A model generated the notes under the pieces. The model was not told the DNA's origin. It saw only the letters and a program-made list of their open reading frames with translations, and ran no database searches. Both the position numbers and the translations under genes were made by a program. A stretch of DNA of 64,000 nucleotides from Siphonodentalium dalli (Eukaryota; Mollusca; Scaphopoda; Gadilida; Siphonodentaliidae), in contig CP136063.1 in NCBI GenBank assembly GCA_032622095.1, forward strand, positions 33,420,987 to 33,484,986, written 5' to 3'. Of the stretch, positions 1 to 10,090 are shown piece after piece. Position 1 is the stretch's first letter. Each line of letters starts with the position of its first letter.

Positions 1-672
1 GTGTGCGACGGGTGGCAAGAGCGGAAATCCATATATTGGTGTATATCGGTGGGTTTATAATATATGTCAGTTTCAATTTTCGTGTTATTTAGAATTACCA
101 GAACATCTAGGAATGGGAGTTCCTCCTTGCTTGCATCCTTCGTGAACTGAATAGATTTGTCCAGATAATTAAGTAACACATGGAATTCGTTGAGACTGTC
201 CATTGAATCAATCCATATTACAAAACAATCGTCAAGGTATCTCCTCCAAGATGTTCGAATGTGTGTACTTATTGACAATGGGAAGATGTTTTCCGCTCTT
301 GTATATAGTTCATTTTCTAGGAAGCCCATAACAAGGTTTGCGAATGTAGGGGCCACTTTTGTGCCCATGGCAGTTCCTTTTATTTGTAGGTAGTATTTGT
401 CATTGAAGAACAACTTATTGTTCTCCAATATAATACCCAAACTTTGTACGATGAAGTCAGAACTGAATCTCTTGTCGATCATATCGCGATGTTTTTCGAT
501 CCAGTATTCTACTGCTTTTATTCCTAAATCATGTGGAATATTTGAGTAGAGACCAACTACATCAAAACTCACAAGTGTTGACCCTTCTTCAGTTCTTTCT
601 GACAATTCTCTAACAAAATCCATGTCATCTCTTATGTAGATTGGTATTTTTCCACATAATTGTTTCATGATA
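1..672 (-). pseudogene. Penelope-like retroelement reverse transcriptase, 5'-truncated, running off the left edge
   Basis: Read on the minus strand, about 220 codons are open without a stop from near 670 to the window edge. Motifs in order are VSFDVVGLYSNIPH (RT motif with the first catalytic Asp), GTAMGTKVAPTFANL, WRRYLDDCFVIW (the catalytic Asp pair written YLDD) and, close to the edge, FLDVLV and YYKPTD. This set, especially GTAMGTKxAP and the YKPTD block, is characteristic of Penelope-like RTs. The copy starts abruptly beside a short TA microsatellite (about 669-690), so it is truncated at its 5' end. Its 3' part, where a GIY-YIG endonuclease would lie in many Penelope elements, is outside the window, so I cannot say whether it is endonuclease-positive. 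The clean frame suggests a fairly young insertion. Family call is confident; activity is unknown. Confidence 0.9.
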
Positions 673-2641
673 TATATATATATATATAATATTTATCGCG
701 CATGGTTAAAATGAAAGACAAAAATGTAATAAGTTTTTAGCTACCTGTTTAGAAAAAAACTATTAATTAGATGAAGCCGATACAATAGATGGTAGTAATA
801 CAAAAACAAACATGTGATATACAATTCTTGATGCGCAATAACCGCCTATAAGCAAAAAGGCAAATACATCAATCCAACAACACAAACGAAACTTCACGCG
901 GTCAATTAATTGGAAGAAAACAGTTAACACCAACCGCATCGCTCATCCCTACCGGTAAAAATATAGTTCTCCCAATTCTTGTTCGAGAATTATGCCAATT
1001 GATTCACTATAAACAGCATTATTGCAAAAATTCTTGTTTTTCATAACTTTGTTGTAAATTCGTCTAAGTACTTCACCACGTCAATTATTGTTTACTTCTG
1101 TGGAATTCCATGCGGTGTGGCGTAATGATCTATGTCGGTGAAATATCTCGCTACCAAATATGTATGAGTTTCTACAAATTTCCTGGTTTAAATTCACGCT
1201 TTTTGTTAACCCTTTGGGATAAAATACTTCGCTCTTATACGACTATGTTTTATCCCACAGCGTTTTAGCTACATGTTTAGAAAAAAAACAATTAATTACA
1301 GGAAGCCGACTCAATCTGACGATAATTGTTTGTAATAACAAAAACAAACATGTGATATACAATTTTTGAGGCGCAAAAACCGCCACGGAGAAAGAGTGCC
1401 ATTTGTTGTGGCACTTTTGGTCCCGCCAAAAAATTGAGCTGGCCAGGAGGACACTGGTACGAACTCAGGATCAAAGTCTTTGCACATGGACGACACATTA
1501 TTTAAATTAACGAATTAAAGAAAAAAACAGGCTAAAGGTCATTGCACTTGGACGGGAAATCATTATAATTGATAAAAAGCCATTGACGTAGAAACCACGA
1601 CAATGGACCACTGTCCCTACATGGGAACAGAAATGTATACTACATAGCTAACTTTATTATACATCAATATACTGGGAATAATCATCTGCCATCCCCTACG
1701 TTACCCAAAGGCAACTAGCTCAAGCAAAGTTTTTGAAACACTGAGACACAACCTCGCTCAAGCAAAGGCGTCATCAATGGGCCATACTGCGATTGGAGGT
1801 AGGAAACGCATTTGAATGCCACCCACTCATCAATCTTATTTGGGTGTCAGTAAATCCCAACCCGGCCACCCAGCTTGCAGCTCCAATGAGGCCTTACTTT
1901 GAGTGTGTCTAGGTGATTGAATTGGATGCATTCTTGGAAAACTGTGGTAAACTGCATGTGCAACACGGGATACCCATCTGGTCAGCTACATACGGGCCCA
2001 TTACCACCGCCGCGACAGCCCAGAAATTGTATTCATTCCCGGTTATGTGGGGATCGGATGTATACGGCATGGAGTCGACCACTTAGGTTATGTTTGACCC
2101 TTTTTTTAATAGATTTTTTTGGATTGAATTTTGTTGGGTATGCTTAAGCATGCGAATTTAAAAACAAACTGGATAAAACCTTAGGGGCATGTTATAACTC
2201 AAAACTATCACCAAGTATTGATAGTAATAATTTTGATGCCCATGAAAAACGTAAGATTCCCTGGCACTAACCCTACAAAATAAGTCTGCTAAAGAATATA
2301 AGAAAAAATTATTAAAATTGTAAACAAAAATTGTAAAAAATAATAACAAATGATGAAAAATTGTTAGGCACAGGGTATATGGGTTGATACAAAAATCTGA
2401 CCTGGCACTGAAAGGGTTAAATACTGATTTTGTGGGGAACAGAAGGGCCATAATTATATGCGTATATGAGCACTCAATTACTTCCCCCTGCAGGACACAG
2501 CTGACCGATGCGAGCGAACACATAAACAGAAGTCACGACGGGCCCCCGGTAAAACTTGCATTCGGAATAGTATTGATTGATTGATTTAATACGCAACAAC
2601 ATAACAAAGTACAAAATTAGATTGAAGGCATGAACATATGT
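673..2641. other. AT-rich non-coding stretch with a 115-bp direct duplication
   Basis: No convincing gene is seen. About 115 bp is present twice in the same orientation, near 737-848 and 1266-1384; both copies share the block ACAAACATGTGATATACAAT and end in a run ending CCGCC. The 1700-2090 part is less AT-rich than its surroundings but gives no recognisable protein. Confidence 0.5.
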
Positions 2642-3090
2642 GACCCGCCATATCAAATCCAGTAGGGATTTTTTTTACCCTGTGCCAATGCATTCTCTTA
2701 TATATGCGAGTCGACCATAGGTCGCCTCGCATATATAAGAGAATGCATTGGCCTAACAATTTTTTATCATGTTTTTTTTAATAAATGTGTCTTACAATTT
2801 TTAGGACATAAAATAAAAAAAACATCCATTACCCTGCAGGGATCCCCACACATATATAGAAGCATATAGAAGAGTGACGTCTGCTCATGTTTGTCTGGGG
2901 CTCTATATGGGTGAAATTATAAAATTGTTAAAGAATACAAGAACAAATTATTTAAATTGTAAAAAATTGTTAGGCCAATGCATTCTCTTTCTATGCGAGG
3001 CGACCTATGGTCGACTCGCATATATAAGAGAATGCATTGGCACAGGGTAAAAAAAATCCCGATTTACGACTGGATTTGATATGGCGGGTC
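2642..3090. mobile_element. MITE-like inverted-repeat element with a hairpin at each end
   Basis: The ends are inverted copies beginning GACCCGCCATATCAAATCCA (left from 2642; right 3070-3090). Just inside each end lies a near-perfect palindrome of 66-67 bp (2685-2751 and 2975-3040). The two hairpins are reverse complements of each other, each with a centre of the form GTCGACCATAGGTCGC. The interior is AT-rich and non-coding. A diverged piece of the same hairpin is seen near 9765-9870, so this is a dispersed family. I could not identify a clear target-site duplication. Confidence 0.75.
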
Positions 3091-3635
3091 GTATATACAC
3101 AAGGAAAGCTGTTTACATGTGGCGCAATGGCGGTTAAGTTTTAGTATACTGCGACACAGAAGCGGATTATTTCAAATTATTGATACGCTGGAATGGATAC
3201 TGTATCAGAAACAGACCAGAACAAAATTGTCGCAATAGGGATAAGATTGAAGTTTATTTTGTTTTTCATTTATGACTGACTACACTTTAAATAATCGAAT
3301 AATAATAAATATGTGTTCCGATTATAGAAATAAACATATGTATATTCAAAATCGGTATGTATTTATGAACAATTGGCGCACACGAGTTTTGATTTAACTG
3401 TGAAACGGGCGCGCTTAATAGTAAACGAATCACACCGCGTAGTATCATGATTTGAACCACATACATGTAATAACATTATTATCCCCATTATCATTTCTGA
3501 ATTATATAGTAATATTTCTTGACGATCCTTAACGTTTATACGCGGGATCATGTTTTTGATGAGAAGTTTTACCAAATTGTCCGGTAGGTAAGTATATATC
3601 TAATATATATTTGAGGAGTGTGTGTCTGTCTGTGA
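3091..3635. other. Unassigned AT-rich DNA
   Basis: No gene or repeat structure was recognised, apart from a short TG-rich run near 3620-3650 at the edge of the following repeat. Confidence 0.4.
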
Positions 3636-4840
3636 GGGTGTGTGTGTGTGGCCGCGATGGGCTGAACCGATTTCGACGAAACTTGGTACCGACACGTAAT
3701 ATCACCCGAGGACTAACATAGGCTCATCCATTTTCCCGTGCGGCGTGACCTTGACCCACCCGATGCAGGAAGGACAATGGGTCCGCAATAGCCCCGGGTT
3801 AAAAAATAAAAAAAAAAAAAAAAAATGGAGCAAATCCATGATTGTCTAGATCTCGAATATGCACTCCGGTAAAAGTCTATCAAATCCATATATATTAACT
3901 CGATTCTTTTGAAGCTTGATAATTAATGAGCGTGTGTATATGAGGCGTCGTTTCAAAGAGAGTTTATCTACTTGAGTGGAAATCAAATCGGGTAAAACTG
4001 GCGGATTTCTACGGACGAAATGTGATACATACGGGATCTCGGTATCCGCTGGGCCGATTTCCACCATTTGCGGGGTGTTGGTGTAGATGGGGATGCCAAT
4101 AAATTTCGTCACACCGAGATGCCCGTGCGGCGTGACATTGACATTCGAACGACCGTGACTCTTTATCTCGGGATCCGATGGGACGATCGGGATGAAGTTT
4201 CGAAGGTAGACACAGTTCGGGTAGCCAAACATTTTCAACATGACCGTGACCTTTCAAATGACCTTGAACCCGTATCTCGGTATCCCCAGAGCCGATTTCC
4301 ACCATTTTCGGGGTGTTGGCGTAGATGGGGATGCCTATAAATTTCGTCCCACCGAGATGCCCGTGCGGCATGACATTGACCTTCGAGTGACATTGACTCT
4401 CTATCTCGGAATCCGTTGGGACGATCGGGATGAAATTTCGTAGGTAGGGATGGTTCGGTAGCCAAACATTTTCAAAGGGTAGCGGTGTGACATTGACCTT
4501 TCAAATGACCTTGAAACTGTATCTGGGTATCCGCTGGGCCGATTTCCACCATTTTTGGGGTGTTGGTGTAGATGGGGATGCCAATAAATTTCGTCCCGCC
4601 CAGATGCCCATGCGGCGTAACCTTGACCTTAAAATGAGATTTTCTCTGTATCTCGGAATCCGATGGCATGATCGGGATGAAATTTCGCATGTAGGGATAG
4701 TTCGGGTAGCCAAACATTTTCAACATGACCTTGACCTTTCAATTGACCTTGAACGCGTATCTCGATATCCGCTGGGCCGATTTCCACCATTTTCACAACG
4801 ACTCTCCCCGTCAGGACGGGTAACCAGCTAGTTATATATA
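3636..4840. repeat. Dispersed repeat family A with internal tandem subunits
   Basis: The stretch is built from several diverged tandem subunits of roughly 230-240 bp. Each contains blocks like GCCGATTTCCACCATTTT, GTGTAGATGGGGATGCC, ATAAATTTCGTCCC and paired TGACCTTGA motifs. Because subunits repeat, open frames appear on both strands, but they encode only the repeat and I do not regard them as genes. One boundary near 4797-4830 (CAACGACTCTCCCCGTC...) matches, as reverse complement, the sequence at about 9884-9915. Further copies lie at 9884-10090 and, inverted relative to this one, at 52730-53360. Class of element unknown. Confidence 0.75.
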
Positions 4841-7539
4841 TACACGAGATGTTTGGTCAATTAACAACCATAAAGTGCGATACATATCTTGGTGGTACTT
4901 TTACGGCGGAATATGCCGTTATCAATTGACAAAAAACACGTTTTTTGCCTAAACTATGACATGCACAACACACAAATGGGTTCAAATAAACAGAGGCCGA
5001 TTTTATCCATAATAAATTAAAACGCTACACGAGAATAGTGCTATATATATGACTGATCACCTACGAATGACTGCCAATCAAACATGCCTAATCACAAGTG
5101 TGTTTGAACCAGTCAACGAACACAGAGTTTAACCATGCTTGTAAAAATGGCGGATGATAAATTCATCAACTTGTTAATTTGTGAGTCACAAATAATATAT
5201 TTAATTTCTTGTAATAGTCGGACTCGTCATCGGACTCGACTACAACGTTTAGTGTGTCCCTTCTGATGAGTGACATTTAACGTTCGCAGAATAAATAAAT
5301 GTGAAGGTCGTTTATCACCAACCTTTAGGACTTTTTGTGAAATCGGAACAGTTTTGCGAAACAAAAACATAAATATTTGCTTGATAATTGATTCGGAAAT
5401 CGCATCGAATAATGATTATTGTCGCTGATTATTCCGATCTAACCAAGGCTTTATTTCGTGACTGAGAGAAGAATAGATGAGTGAAGTCAGTAAAAACAAG
5501 CACTGTGATTGTGAACAGGTGAATTTTGTAAAATAAAACAGTGACATACAATGTCACAATGAGTTACTATAGTTCAAACTGGAACATGAACATATCTGCC
5601 GAATTACTCTTGGCTATATCATACCATTAAATGGAATGGACCTGGCATGCAGTTCCATTGAGTAGTGGCGAGACTTGTGAGTCTGAGACGATTTCTGAAG
5701 ATTGCCGGAATCGCGAAGATGATTCAAGTACACTTCTTGATTAATCATGACGTTCTGGTCTACACAGTGTTTTTGGTCATATCGTATTCCCAATAATTCC
5801 AGCTACATGGATAAGAAACATATGCAGCCATGAATGTTCCTCCGCGAATAGTACAGTGATTCGAGTGAGATAGTTGATTCGATGTGGAAAATAAACTAAA
5901 ATAATGTGCAGCATTAGTCATTAATCTGACTCATTTGGATGCTGCATTGATTATCGTCATGAGATCAGTTTCGAATATTACCGGAGCCATGAATCGAGTT
6001 CATCCATACAGAGATTTAGTATATTACATGTTGGTATATCTATTGCGACATGAATATGTGATTGACTTAATAAAGATGTATCAACACTGACAACCTAATT
6101 CAGTTATGAACGTAGTGCTGGTATTGCAAAGCTTTCTACTGGAACTTGGAGTGGAAGTGACAATTGAGAAGCGGTCACGTTCAATGACGTAAATACAAGG
6201 TTGTCTCTTATTATTTTACGATTGTGCGCGCCAAAGACATGTTGTGTGCGAACACTGTGTCATATTCCTATAGTGATGCATACAATGCCATACAACGTGT
6301 CTACACACAAAATACAGCTATGCTATAATTAATCAACCCATTTAATGAGGTTTTTGGTCGCTATTGAGGGCGATAAGATACCGCCAGTCAACCGCGATCG
6401 AGTGGTATCACCGCGAATGCTAGCGGCTGACATGTGGTGTCCATCGTTAATCTCACAGTGGTAATATTTTTTTAACTGCGATAAACCAAGTAAATTGCCT
6501 CAGCGTCAATGTTTTGTTTTGCGGCTGCAAAAATGCCAAGTTCGATCTAAATAGTTGAAACACTCGAGCGTTTAAAGTCCGGAACCGTTTTCAATATAAT
6601 AAATTGTTTGCGGTTAATTCAGCATACGAAGTTGGTCACTGCCGCCATTGAGCCATTTGCAATTTCATCATCATTCACCAATGCAGTGCCACGCCATGCA
6701 AGACATAAATACTCTGGTGCGGTTACAATACCGACTTAAAAAGATATAATTAATATAAACATCGCATGAAGAATATGGTCGATCAGCGAACATGATGTGG
6801 TTAGTGTGGTATCATTGACTTGCAGTTGATCACGACACATGAACATGGTCGAGTACTATGGGAATACCGTCAACCTCGTTAAGGAAGGTCGATTAATTGG
6901 AGCATAGCTGTAAGTATGTCCAGGGATTCGGAATTTCCATTATCGTACATAAATGTGAATTAAACTCCAATAGGCTTGTTCCTTTATCTCTTCAGAACAG
7001 AAAACATGATGTTTACCGGTATATGATTGATATTGGCTGTAACTTGTAATTAAAGGTACTCAAACCGATTCGACGATCCCCATATCAACAGATTCCTACA
7101 ACAACACCATTTGTTTAAATTGCCCAAACATAATACTAACCACAGTCAACTAATACAACTATAGTATAATATTGCCCAAAACCTGTTTTTTATCAACGTT
7201 TTGTTCAATGAAATTTTGCCAGTTGTCAAATACCTGACGCAAAAAAAGTTACTGGATTTTAGAGGTATCCATCTTCATCCGCTATTTGGTCAAATAAGTT
7301 CTTCTCGTCTACAGTTTACTGGGCCACTTAAAATTAAGATAATAGATTTCAAACATCGATATCTGACCAATCTAAGCTTTGATTGGTGGGTTCCTCGAAT
7401 CAAATCAAATATGTTTTACCCCCCAATCTAAAGAAATAGTATTACATATAGGACACTCTGATCAGATTGAGTATGGTACCTTTAATGTTATTAAGCACAT
7501 TAAACAAAATTGTGATGTTTCCGTTAACCCACCACCCCT
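4841..7539. other. Unassigned non-coding DNA
   Basis: No gene is supported. The block near 7350-7435 (GAGGAACCCACC-type sequence on the minus strand) is a diverged relative of 35360-35445, so at least part of this stretch is an old dispersed repeat. Nothing else was recognised. Confidence 0.4.
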
Positions 7540-7869
7540 ACATGTAGGGGTGCAGGACGTTTCGGCACCTGGACATTTCGGCACTTGGTTTTCGAGACGT
7601 TTCGGCACCTGGGTTTTCGGCACTTGGTTGTTTCGGCCCAGGTGTTGGACGTTTCGGCACTTCATCGGAGACGTTTCGGCACTTATTTGATTTTCTTTCT
7701 TTTCATATATAATATTGACTTTGAAGATGCAATGGTGGTTCCCGTTTGATGTTTCGTCACAATACATAACCTGACATTTACATCTCAGCGGCATATCAGA
7801 TGGCGTGTTTTCATTATCCCATCTATAAAACAGGGAACCGTCAGCGAATTCAAATCATTCTCTCAACCA

Positions 7870-7994
7870 TGTCTTCTGAAGATAGTGTTATCTGCATCGA
7901 CTGTTCCTCAGAAATCGTCGGCCGCCAACAAAGTGTGCAATGTAATTCATGTAGTATAGATGGCAGCATCGAACTTTATTTCAACAATATTTAA
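7870..7994 (+). pseudogene. MULE transposase N-terminal zinc-binding fragment
   Basis: From the Met codon at 7870 the frame reads MSSEDSVICIDCSSEIVGRQ followed by a second Cys-x2-Cys pair. The spacing C-x2-C...RQQ...C-x2-C resembles the small N-terminal zinc-binding segment that precedes the catalytic domain in invertebrate MULE transposases. The similarity stops after about 35 residues and a stop follows at 7994, so the middle of the gene has been deleted or lies behind a lost intron. It sits inside the MULE ends and in the same orientation as the catalytic fragment downstream. Family assignment rests on pattern recognition and is moderate. Confidence 0.5.
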
Positions 7995-8253
7995 ATATAA
8001 AGAATAGAATATCTGTATAAACCTTCAAACATCCTCCAAAGTCAAAGTCAAATTGTTTATTCACATAATGAAAAAGAATTACAAAAATAATTAAATAAAC
8101 CAACACTCTTCTGATGTTAATTACCTTCGTAATCAGATGAATATGATTGTAATCTGGTTGATATGATTAATTCGCACTCTAATCAAACTGTGTTGTTTTT
8201 GCGACAGTTGTCTGATTAATTCGCACTCCAATTAGTCTTTGTTGTTTTTGCAG

Positions 8254-8508
8254 ATGAATCAAGCCTTTCTAGAAGCCAAAGCCCCCGAATTCTATCAAAT
8301 CGAGGTCCACTGCACTGATACCAGCAGACGACATCTTGTATTCTACACGGAGCGCCAACTTCAACTTCTCGCCAAATCCAAAGTCTGGTACCTGGATGCA
8401 ACATTCCGTGTCATCAACAGACCATGGTCTCAACTTCTGTCCATCCACTCATTCGTTCATAACATGTTGTGCTATTCCGATCAGCATTATTTCCGTAGAA
8501 TTGAATGA
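8254..8508 (+). pseudogene. MULE transposase catalytic-domain fragment
   Basis: The frame carries FYTERQLQLLAKSKVWYLDA followed by TFRVINRPWSQLLSIHSFV. The pattern LL....W.xDATF.V....xxQLxxIHxFV is the start of the MULE transposase domain, with the first catalytic Asp in the LDATF motif. The fragment ends soon after; the second Asp and the Glu of the DDE triad are absent. It begins close to a TTGCAG sequence that would fit a splice acceptor, which would join it to an upstream exon. It lies within the inverted GTTTCGGCACCTGG arrays, which supports the identification. Certainly non-functional as it stands. Confidence 0.75.
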
Positions 8509-8777
8509 CTTGTGCTCTGTATATGTTCACCATCGTTGCCATTCGTTCCACCAAGTGTTATTTTTTTTACCATGTTACATGTTTTATCATATTTTATTGA
8601 AATAAAGAATAAAAAACACAAATTTAGTCTTCACTCATAATTTCGTTGGTCTGAAAATTAGCAAGTGCCGAAAAGTCCAAAGTGCCGAAAAATCAGGTGC
8701 CGAAACATTCAGGTGCCGAACGGCAACCCCAGGTGCCGAAACGTCCAGGTGCCGAAACGTCTAGCATTCACATGTAG

Positions 8778-9763
8778 TCCAGACATAATCCTATAAATTT
8801 TATCGACACCATGAAAACATTAAACAAACACACTAATCGAAAAAACATAAAACACGTTTATCAATATATGATCGTAGTAAAATAGTGATAACCAGTCAAT
8901 GGCTTGGATTATTTGCACTGGAAATCTGGGATTGGTGGTACGGTACTGGCGGCACCCTTGTGTATATGGTCATTAGACCTGTTCAGTTCAACGGCTAGGT
9001 TGATAGCGACAATGCTTATTACAAATAATGTCAAGGCTTGTTTATCCATTGCAATAACAGTCCAGCAATGTGCTGATTGTGTCCTATTATCATCGGTTGT
9101 GCAAAGGGTATATATTCAGAATAACATATTTAAAAATATCCTTCACCGCCCAGACATACTATTTTTTTCTTGCGTCACTATTCCAATTTAGTCATTTTGG
9201 TGGAGTTGCAACTCAAGGATTGAGTTAGGACTACGTTTAGCTAGTCGTAGTTGTAGATTCATTTTTCGCGAAAAACATTGCTTCCCAAATATAATGACGA
9301 TTATAATTAGCGAATCGTGCGCAGTGTGATTTATCACAATGCACAATCTACAATGTTCTATTTTTATTTTCAATTATTAATAACTCTCCAATTACATGAT
9401 TTCGCTTCACAAAACCATTGTTATGTAAACATTACTGTTACAGTCAGAGTTGCATTGCTGATTAATGTTTAATTTGCCCAATAAGATACCAAAGTTGGTA
9501 AAAAACCTTGATATTAAATATTGGAAAAGGTCTAAACTATTGAAAAATATTCTAATAATATTTCGACTAAATATTGGAACTTATTTCACGATTGCAATGT
9601 TTTTGACAAATCACTCGTTTCAATCGTTTCAATGTACGACATTTTATTATTGGAGAGCTTTCAATAATTATATAGCAACACAGCTTATCTGTGGTAGTTG
9701 GAGGTGTGGGCTTTTAGACCTTTCATGACGGGAGCTGCGTTGGTGCAGCATCAAAGCATTATG
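8778..9763. other. Unassigned AT-rich DNA
   Basis: No gene or repeat was recognised in this stretch. Confidence 0.35.
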
Positions 9764-10090
9764 TGCCAGTCCATTATTTTATATATCAGAGGCTCACATA
9801 GGAAGCCTCGCATATATAAGAGAATGCACTGGCTTAAAAGGTCAAGGTAAATATTGTTAGACCAATGTATTCGTTTATGTTATACTAGCTGTGTACCCGT
9901 GCTGACGGGGAGAGTCGTTGTGTAGTTTTTTTACACCAACACCCCAAACATGATTGAAATCAGCCCATCGGATACCGGATACTCAAGGTCACGCTGGACG
10001 GGACGAAATATATTGGCATCCCCATCTACACCAACACCACAAAATGGTGAAAATCGGTCCAGCGGATCAGGAGATTTCGGGTATGCCCCT
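9764..10090. repeat. Fragments of the hairpin MITE family and of repeat family A
   Basis: About 9765-9870 contains GCATATATAAGAGAATGCA-type sequence, a diverged half of the hairpin element seen at 2642-3090. Directly after it, 9884-10090 starts with an end sequence (CTGACGGGGAGAGTCGTTG) also found inverted at the edge of family A near 4800. It then gives one family A subunit (ATTGGCATCCCCATCTACAC, AAAATGGTGAAAATCGG). Confidence 0.65.

Larger units (their letters stand above)
7548..8769 (+). mobile_element. MULE (Mutator-like) transposon, internally deleted
   Basis: Both ends are arrays of a motif like ACGTTTCGGCACCTGG in opposite orientation (about 7548-7685 and 8665-8769). The extreme ends align as GGGTGCAGGACG on the left and GAATGCTAGACG on the right read inward. 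They are flanked by an identical 8-bp direct repeat ACATGTAG at 7540-7547 and 8770-8777; MULEs typically make 8-10 bp target duplications. Inside are two pieces of a MULE-type transposase (separate entries). At about 1.2 kb the element is too short for a full transposase, so it is a deletion derivative that would need another copy for movement. Confidence 0.85.

Noticed and set aside
1917-2147. Possible host exon in a less AT-rich stretch
   Set aside because: No recognisable protein motif and no clear splice signals.
3846-4831. Open frames on both strands with repeated GHLGGTKFIGIPIY-like text
   Set aside because: They come from tandem subunits of repeat family A and occur in both orientations and at other family A copies; no independent evidence of a gene.
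9188-9373. Other 60-90 codon frames across 8.8-13 kb and 56.7-62 kb
   Set aside because: Length expected by chance in AT-rich DNA and no family resemblance.
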